64,000 nucleotides of DNA from Salinisphaera hydrothermalis C41B8 (GTDB lineage: Bacteria; Pseudomonadota; Gammaproteobacteria; Nevskiales; Salinisphaeraceae): NCBI RefSeq assembly GCF_000732535.1, contig NZ_APNK01000001.1:124001-188000 (forward strand), given 5' to 3'. The notes below the pieces were generated by a model. That model worked only from the letters and a program-made list of their open reading frames with translations, ran no database searches and was not told where the DNA came from. A program made the position numbers and the translations under genes. Position 1 is the first letter of the stretch. Every line of letters starts with the position of its first letter. This document shows, piece by piece, positions 16,854 to 24,591 of the stretch.

Positions 16854-18920
16854 ATGGCGCATGAGATCATCGCCGGGATCCTGGCCTGGGTCTCGGCGCA
16901 TCCAACGCTGGCCCTGGCCGTGGTGTTCGCGGTGGCCGTGGCCGAGTCGCTGTTTCTGTTCGGTCTGCTGATTCCGGGGGCGATCTTCATGTTCGCTTTC
17001 GGCGCGCTGATCGGCAGCGATGCGCTGGCCGCGGTACCGACCTTCGCCGCGGCCGTCATCGGCACGATTCTCGGCGATTCGGCCAGCTATGCCCTCGGCC
17101 GGCGTTATCGTGGCCGGCTGCACGCCCTGCCGGGGCTCTCCCGTATTCCGGGCGGGGTCGCACGCGGCGAGGCCTTCTTCGCGCGTCACGGCGGTAAAGG
17201 GATCGTGCTCGGGCGACTGATCGGCGCGCTGCGGCCCGTCATGCCCACCGTGGCCGGCGCGGCTGGACTCTCGATTACGCGTTTCGCGGTCATGGAAGTG
17301 ATCGCCAGCGCTCTGTGGGCGCCGATCTATATCGGCCCCGGCGTCGTGTTCGGCGCGTCGCTGGACCTGGCCGCCCAGGTCGCGACCCGGCTCGCGATTC
17401 TCCTCATCGGTGCGTCGGCGATCGTCTGGGCGCTGACCAGTCTCGCGCGGCTGCTCGTGGTGGCCGGGCGCAGCGCCGGACGCCGTTATGCCGAACGGCT
17501 GATGAGCTGGAGTCGGCGACATCGACGGCTCGGTCTGCTGGGGCCCGCCCTGGCCGATCCACGCCAGCCGGAAATTCCGGCCCTCGCGGTCGCCGCCGCG
17601 GTCCTCATGGCCGCCGTCGCGATCCTCTATCTCGGGCTCTGGGGTTGGGCCGGGCCGCGCTATCCGACCACCTTCGATGCGTTGGCCTTCTACCTCATTG
17701 CGAGTCTGCACAACGCGCCGACCGACATGGTCGCGCGGCTCGTGGCCGAACTTGGCTCACCGCTGGTTTATCTGCCCTTCGCGGCCGCCATCGGCTTGAC
17801 CCTGTCGCTGATGGGGAACTGGCGGGCCGCCGCGCACTGGATCGTCGCGGTCGGCTTCTCGGCGGCCGTGACACTGCTGCTGCGTTGGCTGCTGGCCATC
17901 CCGCCGCCGGCCGTCTATTTCCAGCTTGCTGCGGTGGACCCCATGTATCTGGCGGGCGGCGGGCAGGATCTCATCCTCTGTGCCACGGTTTATGGCCTCG
18001 CCGGCATGATCGTCGGCGCCCGCCAACCACTGGATCTACGCCCCTACTACTACTCGGCCACGGTGGCCGGCGTCGTCCTCATCGCCCTGGCGCGGCTCTA
18101 TCTCGGGCTTGATTGGGCCAGCGACAGCCTGATCGGGCTCGGTGTCGCCTTCGTCTGGATCAATCTGTTGATGATCGGCTTCCGGCGTCAGCGCCCGCGG
18201 CGTATTCGGGGCCGCCCGGTACTCACCGCGCTGGGCGTCTGCGTGGTGTTCGCCGGCCTGTTGGTGCTGTTGCCCGGCGGCGCCCTGCACGATTTGCCCG
18301 GCCGGCTGGGCGCGCCGATCGCCGGTCCGGCTCAGGTCGTCGACGACTGGGCTGGCGGCGGATACGCCGAACTGCCGGCCCATATCCAGACACTGCGGGG
18401 GCGCAACGGGGCGCCGCTCAACGTGCAGGCGGCCGGCGATCTCGCCGCGGTGCACGCCGCGTTGTTCGACGCCGGATGGCGCCCGCCCACTCAGCTGGGC
18501 GCCGGTTCCGCGCTACGCAGCCTCGCACCGGATACCCCGATCGATGCCCTGCCGGTGTTGCCACGCGTCCATCAAGGCCGGCGGCCCGCCCTCGTCCTCA
18601 CGCATCCGATCGACGGTAGTCCGGGGCGCCGTTGGGTACTGCGTCTGTGGGCCACGGCACGCGTCACCGGCCATGGCCACCGGCCGATCTGGGTCGGCAT
18701 GATCGATGGACAGCACGTCGGTCACGAACTGCAGATGCTGACCACCGCGCGCGACGAAATGGATTACCGCGCGGCCAGTGCCTTTCTCGCCGCCAACCTG
18801 GCTTCGCATGGCATTGACCACCGCAGCGTCAGCCGCGACGGCTTCACCCGCATCCTGTTGTGGCCCCGAGCCCTGGATGGCGATGCTAAAGTATGGCCGC
18901 CTCAGGGCCTGTTGAATTGA
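16854..18920 (+). CDS. DedA / PAP2-like / LssY-C three-domain membrane protein
   Basis: A 688-residue fusion. Residues about 1-210 are a DedA (SNARE-associated) domain with GRLIGALRPVMPTVAGAAG. Residues about 245-450 are a multi-helix PAP2-like phosphatase domain. Residues about 480-680 are a soluble LssY C-terminal domain. In the PAP2 part all three catalytic motifs look lost: the KxxxxxxRP region reads LRWLLAIPPP, the SGH region reads LAGGGQD, and the SRxxLGxHW region reads ARLYLGLDW with Asp for His. It may therefore transport or bind lipids without phosphatase activity. Its last codons lie inside repeat copy E. Confidence 0.85.
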   Translation: MAHEIIAGILAWVSAHPTLALAVVFAVAVAESLFLFGLLIPGAIFMFAFGALIGSDALAAVPTFAAAVIGTILGDSASYALGRRYRGRLHALPGLSRIPGGVARGEAFFARHGGKGIVLGRLIGALRPVMPTVAGAAGLSITRFAVMEVIASALWAPIYIGPGVVFGASLDLAAQVATRLAILLIGASAIVWALTSLARLLVVAGRSAGRRYAERLMSWSRRHRRLGLLGPALADPRQPEIPALAVAAAVLMAAVAILYLGLWGWAGPRYPTTFDALAFYLIASLHNAPTDMVARLVAELGSPLVYLPFAAAIGLTLSLMGNWRAAAHWIVAVGFSAAVTLLLRWLLAIPPPAVYFQLAAVDPMYLAGGGQDLILCATVYGLAGMIVGARQPLDLRPYYYSATVAGVVLIALARLYLGLDWASDSLIGLGVAFVWINLLMIGFRRQRPRRIRGRPVLTALGVCVVFAGLLVLLPGGALHDLPGRLGAPIAGPAQVVDDWAGGGYAELPAHIQTLRGRNGAPLNVQAAGDLAAVHAALFDAGWRPPTQLGAGSALRSLAPDTPIDALPVLPRVHQGRRPALVLTHPIDGSPGRRWVLRLWATARVTGHGHRPIWVGMIDGQHVGHELQMLTTARDEMDYRAASAFLAANLASHGIDHRSVSRDGFTRILLWPRALDGDAKVWPPQGLLN

Positions 18921-19091
18921 TGTACGAGTCCGCGCCATGCACTCGACCCGGCAAGACGGCGCACGGCGGCCGCCGGCCGCACCGCCACTGACATAAGCTG
19001 GATCTTGGCGCCGGTCGAGCACTTGTGCCTCGGGCCGCTTCGCCCGGCACGAGCCGGCAACGTTGCACTCGTACCGGACCTCAACGGCCCC
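18904..19091 (+). repeat. dispersed repeat, diverged full copy E (about 188 bp)
   Basis: The left end AGGGCCTGTTGAATTGATG then TACGAGTCCGCGCC (18904-18936) is matched by an inverted right end, CACTCGTACCGGACCTCAAC then GGCCCC (19066-19091). An inner pair CTCGACC-CGGC/GCCGGTCGAG is present. The left end overlaps the last codons and stop of the DedA/LssY gene, so the element defines that protein's C-terminus. The right end lies in the ftsY leader. Confidence 0.7.
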
Positions 19092-19153
19092 GACGCGACA
19101 CGCATCGCTGTTTCTTTCCGTCGTCATCGACTCGAGCCGAGAAGCCAATCGCC

Positions 19154-20110
19154 ATGGCCAAGCCCGACAAAAAAACCACCAAGCTCAAGCAACCCGGGTT
19201 CTTCACCCGGATGCGCGCCAGCCTCAACAAGGGCAACTCCTGGCTCACCTATGACCTGCGCAATCTGCTGCCGGGCGAAACCGTGGATCAGGACGCGCTG
19301 GACGAACTGGAGACCCAATTGCTGCTGTCCGACGTCGGTGTGGATGCCACCGGCCAGGTCATGCACCGGCTGCAGACGCTCTACGACGGCGGTCGGCTGC
19401 GCACCTCCAAGGATCTGGGCAAATCGCTGCGCGAGCATCTCGGCAACATCCTTGCGCCCTGCGAGGCACCGCTCGAAATTCCGGACGATGTGCAGCCCTA
19501 CGTGATCCTGATGGTCGGCGTGAACGGGGTCGGCAAGACCACGACCATCGGCAAGCTCGCCAAGAAGCTGCAGGACGCCAACAAGTCGGTGATGCTGGCG
19601 GCGGGTGATACCTTCCGTGCCGCCGCGGTCGAACAGCTCATCGAGTGGGGCGAACGCAACAAGGTGCCGGTGGTCTCGCAGGGCAGCGGCGCCGACTCGG
19701 CCTCGGTGGTTTACGACGCCTATTCGCGCGCCAAGGCGCGCGGCATCGACGTGCTGATCGCCGACACCGCCGGCCGCCTGCATACCCAGGGCCACCTCAT
19801 GGAGGAGCTCAAGAAGATCAAGCGGGTATTGGCCAAGCAAAACGCCGACGCGCCGCACGAGATCATGCTCGTTGTCGACGCGACCACCGGCGGCAACGCC
19901 TTGCAACAAGCCGTGGCCTTCAACGACGCCGTGGGCCTGACCGGTATCACCGTCACCAAGCTCGACGGCTCGGCGTCTGGCGGTGTGGTGTTTGCTATCT
20001 GCCAGAAGCTCGGCCTGCCACTGCGCTTCATCGGCGTCGGCGAAACGGTCGACGACCTCGGCGTATTCGAATCGGAGCATTTCATGGACGCTCTGTTCGA
20101 TCGCGCCTAG
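19154..20110 (+). CDS. ftsY: signal recognition particle receptor FtsY
   Basis: A 318-residue SRP GTPase that docks SRP-ribosome complexes at the inner membrane. GTPase motifs are GVNGVGKTTTIGKLA, DTFRAAAVEQL, DTAGRLHTQ and TKLDGSASGG. The long acidic A-domain of E. coli FtsY (497 residues) is absent; only a short basic N-terminus (MAKPDKKTTKLKQPGFF) precedes the NG domain. The ATG at 19154 is preferred over upstream starts that would read through repeat copy E. ftsE and ftsX follow, as in many Gammaproteobacteria. Confidence 0.95.
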   Translation: MAKPDKKTTKLKQPGFFTRMRASLNKGNSWLTYDLRNLLPGETVDQDALDELETQLLLSDVGVDATGQVMHRLQTLYDGGRLRTSKDLGKSLREHLGNILAPCEAPLEIPDDVQPYVILMVGVNGVGKTTTIGKLAKKLQDANKSVMLAAGDTFRAAAVEQLIEWGERNKVPVVSQGSGADSASVVYDAYSRAKARGIDVLIADTAGRLHTQGHLMEELKKIKRVLAKQNADAPHEIMLVVDATTGGNALQQAVAFNDAVGLTGITVTKLDGSASGGVVFAICQKLGLPLRFIGVGETVDDLGVFESEHFMDALFDRA

Positions 20111-20185
20111 GCGCCGTATCGGCCCAGCCTTGCCAAACCAGCGGTCCTGCCCGAGGATTGCGGCACGACCGACAGGCTCTTTCCG

Positions 20186-20851
20186 ATGACTGACATCGTC
20201 GCCTTCGACAACGTGGTCAAGCGCTATCCGGGCGGAAAACTGGCCCTGGATCGGGTGTCTTTGCGTCTTGCGCGCGGCGAGATGGCGTTCCTGACCGGCC
20301 ACTCCGGCGCCGGCAAATCCACGCTGATGAAATTGATCGGCCTGATCGAGCGGCCGACAAGGGGCCGCGTGGTCATTAATGGCACCGATCTGGCGAAGGT
20401 GCGCCGCGCTCATATTCCCCGCTACCGCCAGCGGGTTGGCCTGATATTCCAGAACTACAACCTGCTGTATGACCGCACCGTGTTCGACAACGTGGCGCTG
20501 CCGCTGGTCATTCGCGGCATCGGCCATACCGAGATCGCACGCCGCGTCCGAGCGGCGCTCGATACGGTCGGGCTGCTCTCGCACGAGAAGAAATTCCCCA
20601 TTACGCTGTCGGGCGGCGAACAGCAGCGGGTGGGCATCGCGCGCGCCGTGGTCAACCGGCCGCATCTGTTACTGGCAGACGAGCCCACAGGCAATCTCGA
20701 CCCCGACCTGTCGGCCGACATCATGCGTTTGTTCACGCGACTCAACGAGACCGGCACCAGCATCATGATCGCGACCCATGCCATCGACCTGGTCGAACAT
20801 ATGGGCTATCGACGCATCGCGCTGGACCACGGCCATCTGGAGGCTGGCTGA
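20186..20851 (+). CDS. ftsE: cell division ATP-binding protein FtsE
   Basis: A 221-residue ABC ATPase with Walker A GHSGAGKST (about residue 36), signature LSGGEQQRVGIARA and Walker B LLLADEPTGNLD. FtsE powers conformational signalling through FtsX to peptidoglycan hydrolases at the septum. ftsX starts 3 bp after its stop. Confidence 0.95.
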   Translation: MTDIVAFDNVVKRYPGGKLALDRVSLRLARGEMAFLTGHSGAGKSTLMKLIGLIERPTRGRVVINGTDLAKVRRAHIPRYRQRVGLIFQNYNLLYDRTVFDNVALPLVIRGIGHTEIARRVRAALDTVGLLSHEKKFPITLSGGEQQRVGIARAVVNRPHLLLADEPTGNLDPDLSADIMRLFTRLNETGTSIMIATHAIDLVEHMGYRRIALDHGHLEAG

Positions 20852-20853
20852 AT

Positions 20854-21837
20854 ATGCCCGAGCCCCAATCGAGCGGCAGCTCGCGAAGCGCGGGTCCGGC
20901 GTCACGTGGCAGCGGTCGCGGTCGCCTCGCGGCCTGGGCCGCCTCGCATGCCCGCTGTCTCTTGGAAAGCCTCGGCCGGCTGCATCGTCGCTGGGTCGCC
21001 AGTCTGCTGACGGTGCTGGTCATCGGCATCGCACTGGCGTTACCGGCCGGGCTCTACGTTCTGGTCAAGAATCTGGATACGCTGGCCTCCAGCTGGCATC
21101 AGTCCGTGCGTATTTCGCTCTACTTGAAACAGGATGTTTCGGCCGACAGCGGTCAACGCCTGGCCGACGATCTCGCGGGCGAGAACGGTATTTCATCGAC
21201 ACAGTTCATTTCAGCGGATGAAGGACTGCGCCAGTTCAAGCAGGCCAGCAGCTTCGGCGCGGCGCTCGATGCGCTGGGCTCCAACCCGCTGCCGGGCGTG
21301 ATCGAGGTAACGCCCAAAGCGTCGCTACCACCGGCCGCGGTCGGACAACTGGTCGATCAGTTGTCCAAACGCCGGCAGGTCGATCATGCCGCCCTCGATC
21401 AGGCCTGGTTACGACGCCTGACCGCGATTCTGGCGCTGATCTCGCGTGCGTCGTGGGTCATCGGGGCCCTGTTGTCGGCCGCCGTGTTGTTCATCGTCGG
21501 CAACACGATTCGTCTCGATATCGAAAATCGTCGCCAGGAAATCGAGGTGATGAAACTACTGGGCGCCGGCGACGCCTTCATACGCCGTCCGTTTCTCTAC
21601 AGCGGCGTATGGTATGGCTTGCTCGGCGCGATCGTGGCCATCATGGTTCTGGTCGCCTGCTATATGGCGCTGGGCGGGCCGCTCTCGACGCTGACGGCGT
21701 CGTATCAGGGCGGTTTGAGTCTCACGGGCCTCAGCCTGCGGGAGAGCGCCGGTTTGCTGGCGATCGGCATCGCCCTCGGCTGGGCGGGCTGCGCCATCAC
21801 CGTCAATCGCCAACTCGCCGCGATCGAACCCCGTTAA
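20854..21837 (+). CDS. ftsX: cell division protein FtsX
   Basis: A 327-residue permease-like partner of FtsE. A basic cytoplasmic N-terminus of about 45 residues is followed by TM1 (LLTVLVIGIALALPAGLYVL). A periplasmic domain of about 110 residues comes next, then three more TM segments at about 195, 250 and 300. The motif RLDIENRRQEIEVMKLLGA is typical of FtsX. This topology and the position after ftsE make the call firm. Confidence 0.94.
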   Translation: MPEPQSSGSSRSAGPASRGSGRGRLAAWAASHARCLLESLGRLHRRWVASLLTVLVIGIALALPAGLYVLVKNLDTLASSWHQSVRISLYLKQDVSADSGQRLADDLAGENGISSTQFISADEGLRQFKQASSFGAALDALGSNPLPGVIEVTPKASLPPAAVGQLVDQLSKRRQVDHAALDQAWLRRLTAILALISRASWVIGALLSAAVLFIVGNTIRLDIENRRQEIEVMKLLGAGDAFIRRPFLYSGVWYGLLGAIVAIMVLVACYMALGGPLSTLTASYQGGLSLTGLSLRESAGLLAIGIALGWAGCAITVNRQLAAIEPR

Positions 21838-21908
21838 TCGTGATCGATCGCCGGGAACCCGCCGGCCGGGCCGCGGTCTTACCACATAACTCATGCGCCC
21901 GCACGATG

Positions 21909-21936
21909 TGACCCCAAATTTGCTAAAATGGGGTCA
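21909..21936. promoter_or_regulatory. rpoH promoter with imperfect 28-bp palindrome
   Basis: TGACCCC (21909-21915) and GGGGTCA (21930-21936) flank an AT-rich core that includes an extended -10-like TGCTAAAAT. By my alignment the two 14-base halves agree at 11 positions. The palindrome covers the likely -10 box, so a repressor site is plausible. The ribosome site AAGGAGG (21951-21957) follows. Confidence 0.5.
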
Positions 21937-21964
21937 TCTGCCATTGGCCCAAGGAGGCTGATTC

Positions 21965-22840
21965 ATGGCCAACGATGTATCTCTTTCGCCTGCGAAGATG
22001 AACCTGCCGACGCTATCGTCGGCCAGCATCGAAGCCTATCTTCAGGCGGTTTCCAACATTCCCGTTCTCGATCAGGAAGATGAGCAGCAGCTGGCGCGTC
22101 GCCTGCGCGATGAAGGCGACATCCAGGCCGCCCAGAAACTGATTCTGTCCAACCTGCGCTTCGTCGTGCACGTTGCGCGTGGCTACTCCGGCTACGGCCT
22201 GCCGCTGGCCGACCTGGTACAGGAAGGCAACATCGGCCTGATGAAGGCAGTCAAGCGCTTCGACCCGGATGTGGGCGTGCGCTTGATTTCGTTTGCCGTG
22301 CACTGGATTCGTGCCGAGATTCACGAGTACATTCTGCGCAACTGGCGCATCGTGAAGGTGGCGACGACCAAGGCCCAACGCAAGTTGTTCTTCAACCTGC
22401 GCAGCTCCAAGAAGCGGCTCGGCTGGATGAACAATTCCGAGGTCGAGGCCGTGGCCGGCGATCTGGGCGTGAAGCCGGAGACCGTGCTTCAGATGGAGCG
22501 CCGCCTGTCCGGTGGCGACCAGTCGTTCAACGCTCTGCCCTCGTCAGACGACGAATCCAGCTATGCGCCCGAGGATTATCTGTCTTCGGACGACGGCGAC
22601 GATCCGGCGTCGGATATCGAGAACGACAACTGGCAAACGTACCAGCATGCCAACCTCGAGCGAGCCATGACCCGACTCGACGAGCGCAGCCGCGATATTC
22701 TCGAATCGCGCTGGCTGCGTGAGGAAGGCAAGATCGGCCTACAGGAACTTGGCGACAAGTATCAGGTTTCGGCCGAACGTATCCGTCAGCTCGAGGTCGC
22801 CGCGATCAAGAAGCTGCGCAACGCAATGGCTGACGCGTAA
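21965..22840 (+). CDS. rpoH: RNA polymerase sigma-32 factor
   Basis: A 291-residue heat-shock sigma factor. Region 2 contains [19 protein letters not shown] and [20 protein letters not shown]. The RpoH box QRKLFFNLR distinguishes it from other sigma-70 proteins. Region 4 has the [23 protein letters not shown]. It follows ftsYEX as in E. coli and has a very strong AAGGAGG ribosome site. A hairpin terminator overlaps its stop codon. Confidence 0.96.
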   Translation: MANDVSLSPAKMNLPTLSSASIEAYLQAVSNIPVLDQEDEQQLARRLRDEGDIQAAQKLILSNLRFVVHVARGYSGYGLPLADLVQEGNIGLMKAVKRFDPDVGVRLISFAVHWIRAEIHEYILRNWRIVKVATTKAQRKLFFNLRSSKKRLGWMNNSEVEAVAGDLGVKPETVLQMERRLSGGDQSFNALPSSDDESSYAPEDYLSSDDGDDPASDIENDNWQTYQHANLERAMTRLDERSRDILESRWLREEGKIGLQELGDKYQVSAERIRQLEVAAIKKLRNAMADA

Positions 22841-22861
22841 CGCCCCGCAGGGGCGTTACGC
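22835..22861 (+). terminator. hairpin terminator overlapping the rpoH stop
   Basis: A 12-bp perfect stem GCGTAACGCCCC / GGGGCGTTACGC with a GCA loop begins within the last codons of rpoH. Only a weak T-rich tail (CTGTCTTT) follows, so some read-through into opgD, which starts at 22873, is likely. Confidence 0.7.
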
Positions 22862-22872
22862 CCTGTCTTTCG

Positions 22873-24459
22873 ATGGATCGACGTAGACGGCGCCTGCTGC
22901 AGTCCGCCGCGGCCTGGGCAGGCGTCAGTTCGATCGGCGGCGTGCCGGCGAGCTGGGCTGCAATGAACGCGCCGCTCTCCGGCGGCGCGCCGTTTTCGTT
23001 CGACCGGCTTATCGCGCTGGCCCGTGACTTGGCGACCCTTCCTTACGTGCCGCCGAAGCCGCGCTACGGTCAGCTATTGTCCCAGCTCGGCTACAAGACC
23101 TTCATGGGCATCAAGACCCGCAAGGGTCACCAGCTCTGGGAAAACACCGATCTTCCGTTCTCGGTCGAGTTCTTTCATCTCGACAACGGGATTCGGGTGC
23201 CGGTCGATATCAACATCGTCAGCAACGGTCACGCGCGGCATCTGGATTACGACCCGAAGATGTTCGTCTATCCGGACCCGACACTGGCACACCGCATGCC
23301 GGACGATCTCGGCTATGCCGGATTCCGGCTGCACGATGCCCGGACCGACCACCGCGAATGGCTGGCGTTCAAGGGGGCGAGCTATTTCCGTAGCCCCGGT
23401 ACCGAAAACCAGTATGGCATGTCGGCGCGCGGCGTCTCGGTCAACAGCGGCGAGCCCGGACCGGAATCGTTTCCCGATTTCACGCGGTACTGGATCCAGC
23501 GCCCCCATCCGGGCGACGACGCGATCACCCTATGGGCATTGCTCGAAGGTGAACATCTCACCGGCGCATACCAGATGCGCTGCAGCCGCCCAGGCGACGT
23601 GATCATGGATATCCGTTGCCGATTGTTCCAACGCGAGGCTATCGAGAGACTCGGTATCGCGCCCCTGACCAGCATGTTCTGGTTTTCCGAAACCAATGCG
23701 CGTCGCGGTGCCGATTGGCGCCCCGAGGTCCACGACAGCGACGGTCTGGCTATTCAGACCGGGACCGGCGAACGAATCTGGCGCGCGCTCAGCAATCCGC
23801 CTCGTCCCGACATCTCGCTGTTCGCCGACGACAACCCGCACGGTTTCGGCCTGCTGCAACGCGATCGCAATTTCGATCATTATCAAGACTCGGGCGTATC
23901 CTTCGAGCGACGCCCGAGCACATGGGTCGAACCCGTCGGCGACTGGGGCCACGGTCAGGTCGCGCTGTTCGAACTGCCGACGAACGACGAGATCTACGAC
24001 AATATCAATGCGTTCTGGATCCCTGCCCAGCCGGCGACGGCGGGTTCTCGCTGGGCCTTCGATTACAAGCTTTTGTGGACCGATCACGCGCCCTTTCCGG
24101 GCAACCTGGCGCACGTCACCGCCACACGAACCGGTCATGCCGGCGATCCGAGTACCTATAAGGACCGGCGCCCCACCGATCGCAAATTCGTGATCGACTT
24201 TGACGGTGGCCCGATTGGCCAGAATGAGCCCGGGGCGGATATACATATCGACGCCTCGGCCAGCTTCGGCGAGATCGACAATCCTTATGTCATCGCCATC
24301 GGCTCGGGGCACCCAGGCTGGCGCGTATTCATCGACTGGCGCGGCGACACGCCGCCCGATCAGCAGTCGGTGGTGCTGCATTGCCGCCTGATGCGCGGCA
24401 AGGAACCACTCACCGAAACCTGGGTGTATTCCTACTACCCCAAGCCGCTACCCGGCTGA
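22873..24459 (+). CDS. opgD: periplasmic glucan biosynthesis protein, OpgD-like
   Basis: A 528-residue MdoG/OpgG-superfamily protein (PF04349) acting on osmoregulated periplasmic glucans. The N-terminus MDRRRRRLLQSAAAWAG is a twin-arginine (Tat) signal, which is typical of OpgD rather than Sec-exported OpgG. Internal motifs include FSFDRLIALARDLA, GYKTFMGIKTRKGHQLWENT and FWIPAQPATAG. It lies right after the rpoH terminator; no opgH is in the window. D versus G is inferred from the Tat signal. Confidence 0.85.
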   Translation: MDRRRRRLLQSAAAWAGVSSIGGVPASWAAMNAPLSGGAPFSFDRLIALARDLATLPYVPPKPRYGQLLSQLGYKTFMGIKTRKGHQLWENTDLPFSVEFFHLDNGIRVPVDINIVSNGHARHLDYDPKMFVYPDPTLAHRMPDDLGYAGFRLHDARTDHREWLAFKGASYFRSPGTENQYGMSARGVSVNSGEPGPESFPDFTRYWIQRPHPGDDAITLWALLEGEHLTGAYQMRCSRPGDVIMDIRCRLFQREAIERLGIAPLTSMFWFSETNARRGADWRPEVHDSDGLAIQTGTGERIWRALSNPPRPDISLFADDNPHGFGLLQRDRNFDHYQDSGVSFERRPSTWVEPVGDWGHGQVALFELPTNDEIYDNINAFWIPAQPATAGSRWAFDYKLLWTDHAPFPGNLAHVTATRTGHAGDPSTYKDRRPTDRKFVIDFDGGPIGQNEPGADIHIDASASFGEIDNPYVIAIGSGHPGWRVFIDWRGDTPPDQQSVVLHCRLMRGKEPLTETWVYSYYPKPLPG

Positions 24460-24591
24460 CGCCGACCCGAGTCTCGACAACGACACGTTGCGCCCGGCCT
24501 GACCACGCTAATAATCGCCTGGCCCGCCCGCCCAGGCACGCATCGGCGGCCAGGAGACGTCGTGCTCGCTTTGGCGATGGGCACGCCGGCT

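Noticed and set aside
19124-20665. Long open frame opposite ftsY and ftsE
   Set aside because: It spans two known genes on the other strand and shows antisense composition only.
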